The position numbers and the translations under genes were made by a program. A stretch of DNA of 64,000 bases, taken from contig CAJWQJ010000011.1 of the NCBI GenBank assembly GCA_913045315.1, positions 1-64,000 of the forward strand, given 5' to 3'. The notes under the pieces were generated by a model that saw only the letters and a program-made list of their open reading frames with translations, made no database searches and had not been told where the DNA came from. Positions 62,537 through 64,000 of this stretch are shown here, in pieces (the stretch's first letter is position 1; each line of letters starts with the position of its first letter). Origin of the DNA: an uncultured Chloroflexota bacterium. Lineage in GTDB: Bacteria; Chloroflexota; Dehalococcoidia; Lucifugimonadales; UBA1127.

Positions 62537-62594
62537 ACTTTCTTTACTAGTATAGGATTGTATCTATGATTAAATTAGGAGCATATAAATATCT

Positions 62595-64000
62595 ATGAAT
62601 ATTCATAGTGTAATTGCAAACAAAATTTCTTTGGCTTTTAGTGATGCACAAAGTAGGGGATTGTTACCTGAAGGGAATATTCCGGATGGGTTTTTAGAAC
62701 GTCCCCAAAAAACTGGCCGTGGTGATTTTGCGACGACTCTTCCGCTTAAATTGGCACGATTTATGAAAATGAAACCATTAGACATTGCTCATATTTTGGA
62801 AACTAGCATTGATCTTAAACCTGAACTTGAACGGATAGAAATAGCTGAACCAGGGTTTATTAATTTATTTTTAAATCAAAACTGGTTGTTATCACAAGTT
62901 GAAATGATCCTGAACCACGGTAACAAATTCGGGGAAAGTACTTTTGGGCAAAACAAACGAGTTCAAGTGGAATATGTGAGTGTGAATCCTACAGGCCCAA
63001 TTCATGTTGGTCATGCTAGAGGAGCAGTTTTAGGAAGTGCACTATCTTCTATACTTAGATGTGCTGGCTACTTAGTTACTGAAGAATATTATATCAATGA
63101 TGCAGGTAATCAGATGGATCTTTTTTATCAATGTTTATACGTTAGATATATGCAGTCTTTAGGCTTTGCTAAAGAAATTCCTGAGAATGGTTATCAAGGG
63201 GAATATCTAGTTACATTGGGTGAAAATATTTCAAAGGAGTATGGTGAAAAATTTTCAAACTTGCCTGAAGAAGAAGCTGTTTCAGCTATTGGAAATATAG
63301 GACTTCCTTTAATGATTGAATCCATAAAATCTGATCTTGATCGTTTGGGGGTTGAATTTGATTCTTGGTTCAGTGAAAAAAGTTTATTTGAAAATGGTCA
63401 CTATAAAAAGACTATGGAGATTTTAAAGGATAATAATTACCTTCTTGAACGGGAAGGGGCTATCTGGTTTGAATCCACGAGGTTTGGAGAAGATAAAGAC
63501 AATGTATTAGTGCGAACAAATGGTACACCAACTTATTTTGCTTCAGATGCTGCATATCACTATTATAAATTTAAAATTGCGGAATATGAAAAAGTAACTA
63601 ATATTTGGGGTGCAGATCATCAAGGTCACGTAAGCAGATTAAAAAGTGTTATAGCTGCTTTGGGAATAGATGAGGCTAAATTGAATGTGATCCTTTCTCA
63701 GATGGTTACGATTCGGCAAAGTGGTGACTTAGTTCGGGCATCCAAAAGATCCGGACAACTTGTGACTCTAACTGAATTGCTTGATGACGTTGGTGTTGAT
63801 GCCTGTCGGTTTTTCTTTTTATCAAGATCACCTGACTCACAGATGGAGTTCGATCTTGATCTTGCAACTAAACAATCATCGGATAATCCAGTTTATTATG
63901 TTCAATATTGCCATGCTAGGATACAATCTATTTTAAGATTAACAAAACTAAATAATCCGGTTCCTATAGATCTGGTGATTATATCGAGGGATCCATGGGT
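62595..64000 (+). CDS. argS: Arginyl-tRNA synthetase (cut by window end)
   Basis: The first 468 codons of a class I aminoacyl-tRNA synthetase; the reading frame runs off the window end. An N-terminal add-1 domain (about 1-110, with RGDFATTLPLKLARFMKM) precedes the HIGH-type motif NPTGPIHVGHARGA near residue 131-144. INDAGNQMDLF, ADHQGHVSRLKS and the KMSK-type equivalent RASKRSG follow, plus SRSPDSQMEFDLDLA. The ribosome-binding AGGAG is 13 bp upstream of the ATG, a little far. Only the C-terminal anticodon-binding part is missing from the window. Confidence 0.95.
   Translation, partial: MNIHSVIANKISLAFSDAQSRGLLPEGNIPDGFLERPQKTGRGDFATTLPLKLARFMKMKPLDIAHILETSIDLKPELERIEIAEPGFINLFLNQNWLLSQVEMILNHGNKFGESTFGQNKRVQVEYVSVNPTGPIHVGHARGAVLGSALSSILRCAGYLVTEEYYINDAGNQMDLFYQCLYVRYMQSLGFAKEIPENGYQGEYLVTLGENISKEYGEKFSNLPEEEAVSAIGNIGLPLMIESIKSDLDRLGVEFDSWFSEKSLFENGHYKKTMEILKDNNYLLEREGAIWFESTRFGEDKDNVLVRTNGTPTYFASDAAYHYYKFKIAEYEKVTNIWGADHQGHVSRLKSVIAALGIDEAKLNVILSQMVTIRQSGDLVRASKRSGQLVTLTELLDDVGVDACRFFFLSRSPDSQMEFDLDLATKQSSDNPVYYVQYCHARIQSILRLTKLNNPVPIDLVIISRDPW

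Overview
The window reads as one continuous stretch of a small, AT-rich (roughly one third G+C by eye, not counted), densely packed bacterial chromosome. Several things point to Chloroflexota, probably a marine SAR202/Dehalococcoidia-like lineage. There is an alternative complex III operon, a DUF2298 membrane protein next to an Agl23-type GT39 glycosyltransferase, a NuoF/NuoG-type pair with a Chloroflexota-style extra cysteine insert, paired class III CoA-transferases and an LLM-class flavin oxidoreductase. The taxon is an inference from gene content; there is no rRNA gene in the window. I count 55 protein genes (the last one cut by the window end), three tRNAs and one T-box leader. No CRISPR array, insertion sequence, phage gene or clear pseudogene was seen.

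Layout. 1-5.0 kb: tRNA-Ser, selB, priA, rplS. 5.0-10.9 kb: a nuoE-nuoF-nuoG-like redox cluster with a ferredoxin-NADP reductase-like flavoprotein. 11-17.9 kb: four envelope genes (FAD oxidoreductase, flippase-like UPF0104 protein, GT39 transferase, DUF2298 protein). 17.9-21.4 kb: ftsY, rnc, xth, an LLM oxidoreductase and tRNA-Met. 21.5-22.4 kb: an unknown gene and tRNA-Gly, transcribed divergently around a long perfect palindrome. 22.4-28.5 kb: a histidine operon hisZ-hisG-(phospholipase C-like)-hisD-hisC-hisB. 28.6-31.1 kb: two CoA-transferases. 31.2-33.0 kb: an ABC exporter on the plus strand. 33.0-45.3 kb: an alternative complex III operon followed by cytochrome c maturation genes. 45.4-54.5 kb: a tiny Tat-like ORF, a DUF255 protein, an MFS transporter, exonuclease VII subunits flanking a cytochrome c, efp, pepP/Q, aroQ and a DAO-type oxidase. 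54.5-64 kb: a formyltransferase-like gene, fmt, a 430-bp gene-free AT-rich region, dnaA, cimA with an isoleucine T-box, recG and the start of argS.

Organisation. Left of the gene-free region, 47 of 51 protein genes are on the minus strand. To the right dnaA, recG and argS are on the plus strand and only cimA is on the minus strand. Together with dnaA this makes 56293-56722 the best candidate for the replication origin, with most genes transcribed away from it. Genes are tightly spaced, often with 1-4 bp overlaps, so most of the window is a series of long minus-strand operons with few internal promoters.

How the genes work together. The act operon (quinol oxidation and electron transfer to cytochrome c), its c-type cytochromes, CcmF/CcmH and a separate lipoprotein cytochrome c indicate an aerobic-type respiratory chain. 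The NuoEFG-like cluster would oxidise or reduce NAD(P)H in the soluble fraction. Biosynthesis includes histidine, the citramalate route to isoleucine controlled by an Ile-type T-box, and a shikimate step. SelB implies that the organism decodes selenocysteine, although no selenoprotein was recognised here. The most unusual items are the degenerate formate-dehydrogenase-like NuoG, the phospholipase-C-like gene inside the his operon, the palindrome between divergent promoters at 22.28 kb, the unequal CoA-transferase pair, and the small unknown membrane proteins at the head of the act operon.
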